In this document: positions 26,091-36,294 of the stretch, in pieces | Position numbering within the stretch: position 1 is the stretch's first letter | How the letters are laid out: every line of letters begins with the position of its first letter | Assembly: GCF_014202495.1 (NCBI RefSeq) | Contig: NZ_JACHHA010000003.1 | Span: 1 to 64,000, forward strand | Direction: 5' to 3' | Source of the DNA: Cerasibacillus quisquiliarum | GTDB lineage: Bacteria > Bacillota > Bacilli > Bacillales > Amphibacillaceae | Length of the DNA: 64,000 nucleotides | The notes under the pieces: model-generated | The model's database searches: none | What the model was told of the DNA's origin: nothing | What the model saw: only the letters and a program-made list of their open reading frames with translations | Position numbers and translations under genes: made by a program

Positions 26091-27149
26091 TTAAATTTTA
26101 ATGTTCCAATTAATAATATTTGCCTCCTTAGCAGAACGATATGTGATGACGATAAGAGGGCCTAGAATAAATCCTAAGAATCCAAGGAGCTTTAATCCTA
26201 GAAACATCGCAATAAGTGTAATAAGTGGTGATAGACCTATTTGTTTTCCCATCACCTTTGGTTCTACAATCCGGCGAATAGCAAGTAAAACAATGGCTAA
26301 AATAGCCAATTGAATTCCCATTGTTACATTATTTGTTAAAAACATAAATAATGACCATGGTCCTAAGATTATAATCGAACCAACGATTGGAATAAGGTCG
26401 ATAATCCAAATAATTAATGACATGATAATTGCCACATCAGGTGCGATCATAAATAATCCAATTAAAGATGCACCAAAAATAATTAAGCTTAATAAAAACT
26501 GTGCCTTAAGAAATCCAAGCATAACTTCTGATAATCTTTTGCCCATGAATCTCACTTTTTCAGCAGTTGATTCTTTCATCAAGTTCATCGTTTCTACTTT
26601 AAGGATGGGTAGTTCAATCATAAATAAAAAGAGCGCAATAATATAAACGATTAAACTAATTAAATACTGCGGTATTTTTGAAACAATTTGTGCTATATTA
26701 TCAATTGTAAAAATTTCACGGGCTTTATCTGATAATGCTGTTAAATTTTCTTGAAAACTATTTGTCACTTGCTTAACAAATTCAGGTGGTAAATTTCGTG
26801 CATATTGTCGAAAATGTGCTTCCCAGTCTAAATAAATAAGATGAAGTTGCTTAAAATAAGTGGGCACTTTTTCTACAAAGTTAACGATTTGTGTGACGGT
26901 AATCATAATAGTAAATGTTCCGAGTATACCAATTAACACAATAAAAAGAAAGAAAATGATGATGACCGATATTTGTCGTGAAAGCTTAAATTTCTTCTCC
27001 AGTAACTGTACTGCTGGATTTAAAATAAGAGCTGTTATAAAGGCGACGACAAGGGGGATAGATATCGGTAAAATAAAATAAAAAGTTAGAATTAATAGGA
27101 TAGACAAAATAATTAATGTCCAATGTCGTTTAGTTATTTTTCGAAACAA
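26091..27149 (-). CDS. AI-2E family transporter (YtvI-like)
   Basis: About 352-aa polytopic membrane protein of the AI-2E/PerM family with the characteristic layout. Two N-terminal helix pairs are followed by a long amphipathic coiled segment (about 85-135), then helices containing FLKAQFLLSLIIFGASLIGL, IIWIIDLIPIVGSIIILGPWSL and VEPKVMGKQIGLSPLITLIAMFLGLKLLGFLGFILGPL. Substrate unknown; some family members are sporulation (YtvI) or ion transporters. Start uncertain: TTG 27149 has AAAGGAG upstream, and the open frame reaches TTG 27179. Confidence 0.85.
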   Translation of the reverse strand: MFRKITKRHWTLIILSILLILTFYFILPISIPLVVAFITALILNPAVQLLEKKFKLSRQISVIIIFFLFIVLIGILGTFTIMITVTQIVNFVEKVPTYFKQLHLIYLDWEAHFRQYARNLPPEFVKQVTNSFQENLTALSDKAREIFTIDNIAQIVSKIPQYLISLIVYIIALFLFMIELPILKVETMNLMKESTAEKVRFMGKRLSEVMLGFLKAQFLLSLIIFGASLIGLFMIAPDVAIIMSLIIWIIDLIPIVGSIIILGPWSLFMFLTNNVTMGIQLAILAIVLLAIRRIVEPKVMGKQIGLSPLITLIAMFLGLKLLGFLGFILGPLIVITYRSAKEANIINWNIKI

Positions 27150-27251
27150 TCGAATCGTCGACTCCTTTCCATCCTCCAAATCAATCTATAAAAAAATATA
27201 TCATGTTTTATGATATGTGAATAGACGTTTAATGAGATTTTTTGTTTAAAA

Positions 27252-27281
27252 AACCGACTGTTTCATCATTCACAGTCGGTT
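27252..27281 (-). terminator. Terminator after ylbA
   Basis: Ten-bp stem AACCGACTGT/ACAGTCGGTT, with the T run on the minus strand, 25 nt after the ylbA stop. Confidence 0.8.
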
Positions 27282-27305
27282 AGTGATGCACAATGCATAA
27301 TGAAG

Positions 27306-27671
27306 TTATTTTTTATATTGAATTAGTTCTTCTTTTGCTTCTTTAATTAAATTTTTAGCACGTTCAATAAGATTTTTTGGGAAATTTTCTTCTTCACCGT
27401 ACTCAATACCATGAGGATAATAATGTTTACCTAGTAATGGTGTCATTAATTTAATGACAGCATCGCGACGATCAACATTTCCTTCAATCGCATACCCTTG
27501 AATACGAACATAATATGTAATGTTTTTTTCTTGTGAGCCTATTTTATAATCATAAGTAACACGCTCATAATCCCATTGATCGGCACGGATAAAGGCATGT
27601 TTTCCCATAACATGATCGAGCGGTTTTAGGTCAACTGTTAAATCCTCTATGCCTAAATTTTCCAACTTCAT
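27306..27671 (-). CDS. ylbA: YugN-like family protein YlbA
   Basis: 121-aa soluble protein of the YugN-like family. The recognisable core runs VMGKHAFIRADQWDYERVTYDYKI with VTYYVRIQGYAIEGNVD-type strands, and the protein ends in a charged helix. B. subtilis YlbA, 120 aa, sits at the same place after ctaG. No known biochemical function; ylbB is missing next to it. Confidence 0.82.
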   Translation of the reverse strand: MKLENLGIEDLTVDLKPLDHVMGKHAFIRADQWDYERVTYDYKIGSQEKNITYYVRIQGYAIEGNVDRRDAVIKLMTPLLGKHYYPHGIEYGEEENFPKNLIERAKNLIKEAKEELIQYKK

Positions 27672-27869
27672 TTATCTCACCTCGCAAGTTTAGTCCTTTC
27701 TAAATAATCATAGTATGAAAACGTATAAGTTGCAATTAATATGGATGTGATTCATCTGGTAAGCTTGCGCTCGTGACGTAAAATTGCTTATATGACAATG
27801 AATCGTTTCGTTATCATATAGGTATATCATCTTTATTTCATCCATATATATTAGATAGAAAGGGTGATA

Positions 27870-28925
27870 ATGGTGAGATACAAAATGATAAGTGGATTTA
27901 TCATGCTCGTTGTTTTGATAAGTCTTATTTATGTATATGAACATAATGAAACGTCTCAAAAAATAATAGATTGGCCTCTTGTAGAGAAAAAAAGCGAAGT
28001 AAAGTTAAAAGAGTTACCTAATGAAAAGTTATTTAATCAACTATACACTGGTTCAATATATGAATGGATTGGTAAAACGTCTGACTCACTAAAAAGAGAA
28101 TATGGTAAGCCTGAGCGTCAAGATTTAAGTGCTTATGGATATGAATGGTGGGTTTATTCAGATAAAGATTATTATTTACAATTTGGTGTTGAAGACGGCA
28201 CGATAAAAACTGTATATGGTACTGGAGACATTTCTATTGAGCCGTTTGAAATTGGACAAACATATAAAGAAATCAATCAAGATATAGCTTTTATAAAAGA
28301 AGTATCGTATTTAGAGAAATTAAATAGTTATCAATTTCATTTAACCGATGAGGAAATAAAGGCTCGTCCATTAATTAAATTGAGTCAAGATGTATTTATA
28401 CAATTATATTTTGATACGATTAAAAATCAATTATCGGCAATTCGCGTTTTAACAGGTGATATTTTATTAAAACATCGCCCATATGAAATGATGTATCGTG
28501 GTCATTTACCGAAAGTAAAAGAATTAACAGATAAGGAGTGGCGAAAAGTAGAAAAAGGGATGGAAAAGCAGATCTTTGATATAACAAATATATTTCGTAA
28601 ACAATTTGGTGTTGATCATGTTTCTTGGGACGACAATGTAAGTAAAGTTGCATATGCACATAGTAAAGATATGGAGAATAATCAATATTTTTCCCATTAT
28701 CGCTTGGATGGCAGTGGGTTAAAAGAGAGACTACAAGAGAAAGATGTATACTATTTAGTTGCTGGTGAAAATATTGCAGCACAGTACCCTGATGCACCAT
28801 CTGCTATGGCTGGATGGTTAAATAGTAAGGGACATCGAGAAGCTTTATTAAACAAACAGTATACACATTTAGGTGTCGGTGTTTATCGATTATATTATAC
28901 GCAAAACTTTTTAGGAAAACCGTAA
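27870..28925 (+). CDS. ylbC: YlbC-like secreted CAP-domain protein
   Basis: About 351 aa. One N-terminal membrane anchor (residues 6-23), a CAP-associated N-terminal domain (about 50-190, with GKTSDSLKREYGKPERQDLSAYGYEWWVY) and a C-terminal CAP/SCP domain. The last carries AYAHSKDMENNQYFSHYRLDG, AGENIAAQYPDAPSAMAGWLNSKGHREALLN and HLGVGVY, retaining the cavity His and Glu residues. Exported; family role unclear. Start could be GTG 27864, ATG 27870 or GTG 27873; spacing from AAAGGG favours the last two. Confidence 0.88.
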   Translation: MVRYKMISGFIMLVVLISLIYVYEHNETSQKIIDWPLVEKKSEVKLKELPNEKLFNQLYTGSIYEWIGKTSDSLKREYGKPERQDLSAYGYEWWVYSDKDYYLQFGVEDGTIKTVYGTGDISIEPFEIGQTYKEINQDIAFIKEVSYLEKLNSYQFHLTDEEIKARPLIKLSQDVFIQLYFDTIKNQLSAIRVLTGDILLKHRPYEMMYRGHLPKVKELTDKEWRKVEKGMEKQIFDITNIFRKQFGVDHVSWDDNVSKVAYAHSKDMENNQYFSHYRLDGSGLKERLQEKDVYYLVAGENIAAQYPDAPSAMAGWLNSKGHREALLNKQYTHLGVGVYRLYYTQNFLGKP

Positions 28926-29005
28926 TTGTATGATCACATATACCTCATAAACTCATATCATAATAGTAGTTTAAAGTGAGAATGCAATTGTATGGAGTGA
29001 GTGAT

Positions 29006-29395
29006 ATGGGTACTTGGAAATTAGATCCAACTGTTAAAGAATTTAAAGCGTTTATAAATAAACATCCACGTCTCATTGCGAACATTCGAAAGACAGGCCG
29101 CCCATGGCAAGAATACTATGAAAAGTGGATTTTACTTGGTGAAGATGACGAATATTGGGAGCAATTTAAACAACCAAAATTAGCGGAAGTAACAAAAGGA
29201 AAAAAATCTGAACTGTTTTCACAAATTATGAACTTAACAAGTCAAATTGACTTTGATAAAGTACAACAACAAGTTAGTCAACTTAATAAAACTTTATCAA
29301 CCGTCCAACAGTTAATAAATCAATATAAACGCCAGCAGGAGCCTACCACAAGACAGCCACGTACACATCAAATGTTCAACTTTTTTAGAGACTAG
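29006..29395 (+). CDS. ylbD: YlbD-like putative spore coat protein
   Basis: 129 aa from ATG 29006 (SD GGAGTGAG); the open frame extends upstream to 28976 without an SD. N-terminal half MGTWKLDPTVKEFKAFINKHPRLIANIRKTGRPWQEYYEKWILLGEDDEYW is conserved in YlbD. The C-terminal half is a Gln-rich predicted coiled coil (SQLNKTLSTVQQLINQYKRQQ). B. subtilis YlbD is described as a putative coat protein. ylbE, which normally follows, is missing. Confidence 0.83.
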   Translation: MGTWKLDPTVKEFKAFINKHPRLIANIRKTGRPWQEYYEKWILLGEDDEYWEQFKQPKLAEVTKGKKSELFSQIMNLTSQIDFDKVQQQVSQLNKTLSTVQQLINQYKRQQEPTTRQPRTHQMFNFFRD

Positions 29396-29474
29396 GTTAT
29401 AATATATAAAAATGAATTAAAAGTCGAAAATAATGCACTTGATTATGGTAGAATGGGATGTGGAGGTGGATGCC

Positions 29475-29909
29475 ATGATTGTAAATCAAGAAATGATAGA
29501 GTTACTCGACGAAGCTGAACAATTGACCGATATGATTCTTCAATCAGAGGCGTACAACGCTTATAAAGAAGCGCATTATCATTTAATACATGATCAAGAG
29601 GCACAGGAGCTCATTCAAGCTTTTGTTCATATAAAAGCAACTTATGAAGAAGTGCAACGTTTTGGACGATATCATCCGGACTATAATCAAATAATGAGAG
29701 AAGTTAGGGCGAAGAAGCGCCAAATGGACTTAAATGAAAAGGTCGCCTCGTTTAAAGTCGCAGAACGAGAGTTACAAAGATTACTGGATGATATTAGTGA
29801 GTTGATTGCTCATAGTGTAAGTGAACATATCTTGGTACCAAAAGATGGAATAATAGATGGTGCATGTGGCTGTGGGTCTGGTGGAAGCTGTGGATGTCAA
29901 GCATCATAA
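29475..29909 (+). CDS. ylbF: YlbF, Y-complex subunit (RNase Y / Spo0A phosphorelay regulator)
   Basis: 144-aa helical protein of the YlbF/YmcA family, with a Cys-rich tail GACGCGSGGSCGC (four Cys). In B. subtilis YlbF, YmcA and YaaT form a complex carrying [4Fe-4S] clusters that promotes Spo0A phosphorylation, competence and RNase Y function. The tail Cys are the visible cluster ligands. ATG 29475 follows GGAGGTGG; the longer frame from 29433 contains the SD. Likely co-transcribed with ylbG. Confidence 0.92.
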   Translation: MIVNQEMIELLDEAEQLTDMILQSEAYNAYKEAHYHLIHDQEAQELIQAFVHIKATYEEVQRFGRYHPDYNQIMREVRAKKRQMDLNEKVASFKVAERELQRLLDDISELIAHSVSEHILVPKDGIIDGACGCGSGGSCGCQAS

Positions 29910-29947
29910 TAGATATGAAAATGTGATAAGTGAGGTAAGAAATTAAG

Positions 29948-30229
29948 ATGGAGCTAATCGAGCGCCAAGGAATCATTGTATGGTTTCAACATAGAAAAAA
30001 TCTAAAAAAAATAAGGCGATACGGTCACTTGCTTTATGCATCAAACCGTATGAAATATGCCGTAGTCTATGTTGATCAAGACAAAATAGCCGATATTGAA
30101 CGGCGATTACTAGAGTATCCATTCGTATCTAAGGTAGAAAGATCTTATAAACCTTTCGTCAGTACAACATTTGAATATGTTATGCCTGATAAAGCGAAGC
30201 AATATGATTATAAATCAACATCATTATGA
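29948..30229 (+). CDS. ylbG: YlbG-like protein (DUF2129)
   Basis: 93-aa small basic protein with a ferredoxin-like pattern: RQGIIVWFQHRKNLKKIRRYGHLLYASNRMKYAVVYVDQDKIADIERRLLEYPFVSKVERSYKPF. This is the DUF2129 family, present next to ylbF in all Bacillus I know of. Function unknown; an RNA- or nucleotide-binding role is only a guess from fold pattern. Confidence 0.88.
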   Translation: MELIERQGIIVWFQHRKNLKKIRRYGHLLYASNRMKYAVVYVDQDKIADIERRLLEYPFVSKVERSYKPFVSTTFEYVMPDKAKQYDYKSTSL

Positions 30230-30239
30230 TAATGAACAT

Positions 30240-30270
30240 AAAAAAACCTGCAGAATAAATCTCTGCAGGT
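30240..30270 (-). terminator. Minus-strand terminator in the ylbG-rsmD gap
   Basis: ACCTGCAGA/TCTGCAGGT stem with a run of seven T on the minus strand. The plus strand has no T run after the hairpin, so it serves a leftward transcript. Confidence 0.8.
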
Positions 30271-30395
30271 CTCTTTGTTTTCATACTAAAAACAAAGAGG
30301 CAAAGGGAGAGGAGAAACCGGAGAGAACTTATGGGGAAGTCTAAGTCTTCTCCGTGTTCTAAACAGCTATAATATGTAGCTGTCTCATTTATTAT
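30240..30395 (-). ncRNA. csfG: Candidate CsfG-like sporulation small RNA
   Basis: The 317-bp ylbG-rsmD gap has no ORF but is full of structure. On the minus strand, in order: hairpin ACAGCTA/TAGCTGT (around 30362-30382), a longer interrupted hairpin closed by GAAC/GTTC (30325-30360), and a pyrimidine-rich run (30295-30325). Hairpin CTCTTTGTTTT/AAAACAAAGAG (30271-30299) and a terminator (30240-30270) follow. B. subtilis CsfG, a SigmaF/SigmaG-dependent RNA conserved in endospore formers, lies in the same interval and has exposed pyrimidine-rich elements. Strand rests on the terminator polarity. The 5' end is uncertain. Confidence 0.5.
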
Positions 30396-30546
30396 TTTAG
30401 ACATAAAGATAAAATATATACATAAATGTTTTCTAAATTTAATATTGCTATTTCGGTAAATATAAAATTTAAAAGGGTTATGACATGCAAAAAAACAATG
30501 CTTTATGGTAGGATAAATGTCGAGTGATGTAGTTTGAGGTGGTTAT

Positions 30547-31592
<1,046 letters not shown>

Positions 31593-31595
31593 AAC

Positions 31596-31650
31596 AAAAG
31601 TCCTGTGAAAAACTCATATTAACGTATAAAAATATGTCACAGGACTTTTT
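31596..31650. terminator. Bidirectional terminator coaD/ylbJ
   Basis: AAAAGTCCTGTGA (31596-31608) pairs with TCACAGGACTTTT (31637-31649). A secondary stem CATATT/AATATG lies within the loop. Confidence 0.85.
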
Positions 31651-32860
31651 AATACTTGATCATTCGCTTAAGTAAAATAGTTAAAGCAAGAAAAAGGCAT
31701 ATTAATGTAAATAAAGGACCGAACTGTTTCAATAAGGTTAACCATTCATACAAAAAGAAATCATTTATGGGATATAAGACAGGAACGTCTGTTGCTATAG
31801 ATTGTTTCCGAACCATATATAGTGGCTGATATAGTAAAATTGTTAACAGACTTGCAATTAATCCGTGCAGTAATCTTGCAAAAAAATAAGGTTTAAAACG
31901 GATGTCAGTACTGGCAAGCATACTCGCTACTTGAGCTTGTATCGAGAAACCATTGAAACCGAGAAAAAAACTAACAACGACTAATTTTTGTAATAAGGCA
32001 TCGATGTCCACTTGTGAGATTAAATGAACACCTATAGTAATCTCGAATATGCCTGAAATAAAAGGAAAACTTAACTCAAGCGGCAACGACAATACATTAA
32101 ATAAGATACCAACGATATCAGAAATAAACGTCGTGAAATGGATTAAGTTGAACAGCTCTGTTAATACTGAAAATAAAATGATAAAGCCACCTACCATAAC
32201 TAAAGTTTTGATAGACTGTATAATCGCATCTCCTAAAATCATGCCGATAGGTCTTTTATTTCTTATGCGAAAGTGGTGCATATCTTTTAAAGCTAACTTC
32301 CAATCGACTTTACGGGTTGTTTTTCTGTTCACTTTTTTATCTTTAGAACGTCCGTAAAAACGCATACATATTCCTACGATTAAATTACCACCATAGTGAG
32401 CTATAGCGATGAGTAAACCAAGAGTAACATCATGAAAAAAACCGACAGCAATCGCTCCAAAGATAAATAAAGGGCTAGATGCATTTGTGAAAGAAACAAG
32501 CCGTTCAGCTTCTATTTGTGTCAATTCTTTTTCTTCCCGTAGCCTAGCTGAAATTTTAGCTCCAGTCGGATACCCGCTTACCATTCCCATTAACCAGGCA
32601 AAACTTCCTACACCTGGAACATTAAAGAGAGGTCGCATGATTGGTTCTAAAAGTCGACCAAAGAATTTAACCACACCAAAACTCAATAATAATTCAGCGG
32701 TAATAAAAAATGGTAGAAGTGAAGGAAAAACGATTTCCCACCACATATTCAAACCAAGAAGGCTTGCATTATATGCTTGTTCAGGAAATATGACGAGCAA
32801 AACAACCATTATAAGTACAAAGCTTGATAAAAGGACAGTTTTAAACCATTGAATCAACAT
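31649..32860 (-). CDS. ylbJ: Sporulation integral membrane protein YlbJ
   Basis: 403-aa protein with eight to nine membrane helices and two nucleoside-gate-like halves, e.g. WWEIVFPSLLPFFITAELLLSFGVV and GSFAWLMGMVSGYPTGAKISARLREE. In B. subtilis ylbJ is a SigmaE-dependent mother-cell gene needed for heat-resistant spores. A CATATTTT element about 50 nt upstream resembles a SigmaE -10, without a clear -35. ATG after AGGAGG. Confidence 0.92.
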   Translation of the reverse strand: MLIQWFKTVLLSSFVLIMVVLLVIFPEQAYNASLLGLNMWWEIVFPSLLPFFITAELLLSFGVVKFFGRLLEPIMRPLFNVPGVGSFAWLMGMVSGYPTGAKISARLREEKELTQIEAERLVSFTNASSPLFIFGAIAVGFFHDVTLGLLIAIAHYGGNLIVGICMRFYGRSKDKKVNRKTTRKVDWKLALKDMHHFRIRNKRPIGMILGDAIIQSIKTLVMVGGFIILFSVLTELFNLIHFTTFISDIVGILFNVLSLPLELSFPFISGIFEITIGVHLISQVDIDALLQKLVVVSFFLGFNGFSIQAQVASMLASTDIRFKPYFFARLLHGLIASLLTILLYQPLYMVRKQSIATDVPVLYPINDFFLYEWLTLLKQFGPLFTLICLFLALTILLKRMIKY

Positions 32861-33037
32861 ATTTCCTCCTAAATCTTGAAAGTGTACTTCTTATTTTTCT
32901 CGTAGTAAAATATGAGTATTGCATAAATAGTAAAGTGAAAATGTATTAGCATGTCTTTATCAATATACGCATAGGTTGTCATTAATTATGCCATTTTTAT
33001 GAGACGATTGTTAATGAAGATCGGAAGGGGTCCGTAT

Positions 33038-34066
33038 ATGAAAATTACTAAAAGGTCAATCTTTTCTTTTGTTATTGCTCTATTAATTGGAGTATTTTTA
33101 TCGTTATATCAGCTGCCGTATTATATTTATAAACCAGGTGAAGCTGATTCACTCAAACCGATTGTTTCTGTAGAAGGAGGGTATAATAGCGCGGGAGAAA
33201 TGCATCTTGTTACTGTTAGAGGTGGACCTGCTACACCTATGCAATACTTATTAGCTAAAATCTTGCCACATCAAGAAATTGTGTCAATTGATGAAGTTAT
33301 TCCAGAAGGTGTCGATGAAGAAGAATATTTTCACTCACAGTTGTTAATGATGGAAAGCTCTCAACAGGCTTCAGTTATCGTTGCCTATAAGGCAGCTAAT
33401 AAGCCGATCGATATTGAATATAACGGAGTATACGTTGTTTCTGTTATTGATGATATGCCTGCAAGTGGAATACTAAAATCCGGTGATGTCATTGTGGGCG
33501 TTGATGGGCATGAAATTCATGAGGCAGATGACCTCATTCAATATATTGAAGGAAAAAAGGCAGGGGATTCTATAACGTTAGATATTCTGCGAGATGATAA
33601 GCCACTTATTAAAAAAATCACATTAGAAGCATTTGCGGATCAAGAAGATAAAGTTGGTATTGGTATTAAACTCGTAACTGATCGTCATGTCAATGTTAAA
33701 CCTGAAGTTCATTTCTCAAGTGGAAATATAGGGGGGCCTAGTGCGGGGCTTATGTTTGCATTAGAAATCTATGATCAATTAACTGAAGAAGATTTAACAA
33801 AGGGATTAAATATTGTTGGTTCAGGTGAAATTGATTATGATGGTAAAGTTCATCGGATTGGCGGAATAGATAAGAAAGTAGTAGCTGCTCATCGTAAAGG
33901 CTGTGATATTTTCTTTGCCGCAAATGAAAATGGGCGAAAAGACTCTAATTATGAAGTAGCTAAGCAAACGGCTGAACAAATTGGAACAGATATGAAAATT
34001 ATTCCAGTTGATACTTTTGAAGATGCATTACGTTATTTACAACAATTAAAACCGAGCCCTAAATAA
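33038..34066 (+). CDS. ylbL: YlbL family PDZ-Lon serine protease
   Basis: 342 aa from ATG 33038 (SD GGAAGGGG); the longer frame from 32999 lacks an SD. One N-terminal membrane helix (about 8-25), a PDZ domain (about 120-205, with VISVIDDMPASGILKSGDVIVGVDG) and an S16 Lon-type protease domain. The catalytic Ser is in GGPSAGL (Ser235) and Lys in GGIDKKV (Lys279). B. subtilis YlbL helps clear the SOS division inhibitor YneA. ylbK, usually between ylbJ and ylbL, is missing. Confidence 0.93.
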   Translation: MKITKRSIFSFVIALLIGVFLSLYQLPYYIYKPGEADSLKPIVSVEGGYNSAGEMHLVTVRGGPATPMQYLLAKILPHQEIVSIDEVIPEGVDEEEYFHSQLLMMESSQQASVIVAYKAANKPIDIEYNGVYVVSVIDDMPASGILKSGDVIVGVDGHEIHEADDLIQYIEGKKAGDSITLDILRDDKPLIKKITLEAFADQEDKVGIGIKLVTDRHVNVKPEVHFSSGNIGGPSAGLMFALEIYDQLTEEDLTKGLNIVGSGEIDYDGKVHRIGGIDKKVVAAHRKGCDIFFAANENGRKDSNYEVAKQTAEQIGTDMKIIPVDTFEDALRYLQQLKPSPK

Positions 34067-34083
34067 TAGGGAATCGGTTTTAA
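34048..34083. terminator. Bidirectional terminator ylbL/ylbM
   Basis: Interrupted stem AAAACCGA..CCCTA paired with TAGGG..TCGGTTTT. It spans the ylbL stop codon and reaches the ylbM stop. Confidence 0.8.
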
Positions 34084-35294
34084 TTTCGTTCTATAATGGG
34101 ACCGCGAAATTCCTGACGAATCATTTTTTTCTGTTTGTTATGCGGAAGTGGGCAATAATAAACACGAGAAACTTTTTCCTCAATTGCTAATAATGGGTGC
34201 ATGTTGCTACTATAACGAGAAATGAACGGGGCAATCCTTCTATTTCTTTGCTCATTTAAATATTTTTGTCCAATTGTATTCATCCCTAAAACACGAATAT
34301 AAGGCATTTTATTCAGTTCTTTTAAAGGCTCTAACTGTTGTTTAGTTGTATGTGTAAGGATATGGACAAACATTCTTTGTAATCTTGTCCATGTGTATCG
34401 CTTTGTTTTTAATTGTTCCATCCAATCGGTAAAGGAATTTGCTGATGTGGCAGTTCTTTTTAAGCGATGTTCAATTCCTTCGTCGACCCCTTCTATTTGT
34501 GCGAGGTCATTGGTTGACATTTTTATAACTTGGTAATGCAAATACGGAAAATAATGCTCCCAATGATGCCAGATGCCGACTTTTTTCTTATAGGACATTA
34601 ATTGTTTATGTGTTGTTTGCGGAATAGTTGATTGAATCGCTTGTTGACTGGACTTTTCTTTGAATAATTCAGTTCGAATACTTGTAGCGCTAGCTATAGA
34701 GTTCGTTATCTTAACATCATGATAGTCGTTATGAATTCGTTTAATCGTATGTATTTGAATAGGTAAATTTGCATCTAAGATTTCCTTCACGTAGCTAAAG
34801 CCGAGAATATTATTTGGCTTTGTTATATCAAGAGACAGTTCAGGTAAAGTTATTTCTAATGCATGTTTACTAGCTGCTGGAAACGATAGACCTTGAGATA
34901 ACAAGCTTTTAAGTGTATGCTGATATTGAGATTTGTTTTGCTTCATATGTTTATAATGGGTCATAAAAGGGTCAATTTTTCCTGATTCACTGCCAAAACA
35001 GATATGTGTACTATTTAAAGCGTGTAAAAGTTGGACTGCACCTTTAGCAAATAATCGGCTGTTTTGCACTGCAAAGGCGTAAGGTAATTCAATTACAAGA
35101 TCAACCCCAGATTGTAACGCCATTTTTGTACGATGATATTTGTCTACAATGGCTGGTTCTCCACGCTGTAAGAAGGAACCGCTCATAATGGCAATGATCA
35201 CATCAGCTTGAGTGATTTTTCGTGCTTCTTTCACATGATAAAGATGTCCATTGTGAAATGGATTATATTCAACGACTAGACCACATGATTTCAT
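34080..35294 (-). CDS. tmcAL: tRNA(Met) cytidine acetate ligase TmcAL
   Basis: 404-aa nucleotidyltransferase-like enzyme (YlbM) that acetylates C34 of elongator tRNA-Met using acetate and ATP. N-terminal HxGH motif in VVEYNPFHNGHLYHV (His17-His20 region), IMSGSFLQRGEPAIVDKYHRTKMAL and DLVIELPYAFAVQNSRLFAKGAV are strong family signatures. ATG start. Divergent from ylbN. Confidence 0.93.
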   Translation of the reverse strand: MKSCGLVVEYNPFHNGHLYHVKEARKITQADVIIAIMSGSFLQRGEPAIVDKYHRTKMALQSGVDLVIELPYAFAVQNSRLFAKGAVQLLHALNSTHICFGSESGKIDPFMTHYKHMKQNKSQYQHTLKSLLSQGLSFPAASKHALEITLPELSLDITKPNNILGFSYVKEILDANLPIQIHTIKRIHNDYHDVKITNSIASATSIRTELFKEKSSQQAIQSTIPQTTHKQLMSYKKKVGIWHHWEHYFPYLHYQVIKMSTNDLAQIEGVDEGIEHRLKRTATSANSFTDWMEQLKTKRYTWTRLQRMFVHILTHTTKQQLEPLKELNKMPYIRVLGMNTIGQKYLNEQRNRRIAPFISRYSSNMHPLLAIEEKVSRVYYCPLPHNKQKKMIRQEFRGPIIERN

Positions 35295-35465
35295 ATATCC
35301 ATCTCCTTCTTAAATAAAAGTAACTGTTTAATTAGTTTATCAAAAAATGTTTTTTATCTCATGTATCAAGTTAAAGCGATAAAAGTATTAATTGAAGTTA
35401 TCATTCGTATTGACAAAATGTGAATTTCTATATAAAATTATTCTTGTTGCCTTGAGGTGATTATC

Positions 35466-36005
35466 ATGAAGTTTTCTTTAGCGCAAATTAACAAAAATAC
35501 AGCTCATAACAGGTCGTTTCATTTTAAAGAGGATATGGATGTTTCTGATTTAAAGACATTAAATGATGACATTCGCGATATTCAAACTGCTTATGTAACA
35601 GGAGATTGTATCGTTCGTGGCAAGCAGATTATTTTTACACTACGTATTCAAGGTGAAATGATTTTACCATGCGCACGAACACTAGTGGATGTACCATATG
35701 CTTTCGATATTAATGCTGTTGAAGTTTTCTCAACTTCGGAATATTTAACAGAAGCTGAAGAAGAAGAGGAAATTCATCCTGTTCAAGGAGAAGTGCTTGA
35801 CTTAGCACCTTATATAAAGGAAAATATCTTGTTAGATATTCCTTTTCGAGTGATTTCTGACGAAGTTGATAAAGAGAACAATGTACCTCAAGAAGGCCAC
35901 GGGTGGCAAGTTGTTTCTGAAAGCGAATTATCACAACAGCAAACGATTGATCCCCGTATGAAAAAGTTACAATCACTACTTGAAAAAGATAAAAAAGAAA
36001 AGTAA
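35466..36005 (+). CDS. ylbN: DUF177 (YceD/YlbN) protein
   Basis: 179 aa from ATG 35466 behind TGAGGTGAT. The family core includes VTGDCIVRGKQIIFTLRIQGEMILPCARTLVDVPYAFDI and ILDLAPYIKENILLDIPFRVIS; the C-terminus lacks the usual Cys pair. DUF177 genes almost always precede rpmF, in bacteria and plastids, and are linked to 23S rRNA/50S biogenesis. Here rpmF follows in 36 bp. Confidence 0.92.
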   Translation: MKFSLAQINKNTAHNRSFHFKEDMDVSDLKTLNDDIRDIQTAYVTGDCIVRGKQIIFTLRIQGEMILPCARTLVDVPYAFDINAVEVFSTSEYLTEAEEEEEIHPVQGEVLDLAPYIKENILLDIPFRVISDEVDKENNVPQEGHGWQVVSESELSQQQTIDPRMKKLQSLLEKDKKEK

Positions 36006-36041
36006 CAATAGATCCACTTTTCTTTAAAGGAGGTGTGTGTC

Positions 36042-36215
36042 ATGGCAGTACCTAAAAGAAGAACATCAAAAAAGGTAAAAAATCAACGCCGTACGCATAA
36101 AAAACTACATGTACCAGGATTAGTAGAATGTCAAAATTGTGGTGAATTAACTAAACCGCATCATGTATGTAAAGCATGCGGCCATTATGATGGAAAAGAA
36201 GTTGTGGCTGAGTAA
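36042..36215 (+). CDS. rpmF: 50S ribosomal protein L32
   Basis: 57-aa basic protein starting [22 protein letters not shown]. The zinc-ribbon form is intact: CQNCG and CKACG give four Cys. Excellent AAAGGAGGTG SD 7 nt before ATG 36042; the in-frame ATG at 36033 is inside that SD region. Confidence 0.98.
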   Translation: MAVPKRRTSKKVKNQRRTHKKLHVPGLVECQNCGELTKPHHVCKACGHYDGKEVVAE

Positions 36216-36235
36216 AATAGTGTATACAACTTAGT

Positions 36236-36271
36236 AAAAACAGGTTGCTTATTGAAGTAATCTGTTTTTTT
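36236..36271 (+). terminator. Terminator after rpmF
   Basis: AAAAACAGGTTGCTT pairs with AAGTAATCTGTTTTT through two G-U pairs and a 4-nt loop, then a T run. Confidence 0.8.
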
Positions 36272-36294
36272 CTTGAACTAAAATGGGGGAGTAG

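Noticed and set aside
30180..30404. 74-codon minus-strand frame in the ylbG-rsmD gap
   Set aside because: Runs through several hairpins and the ylbG end; the structure fits an RNA better than a protein.
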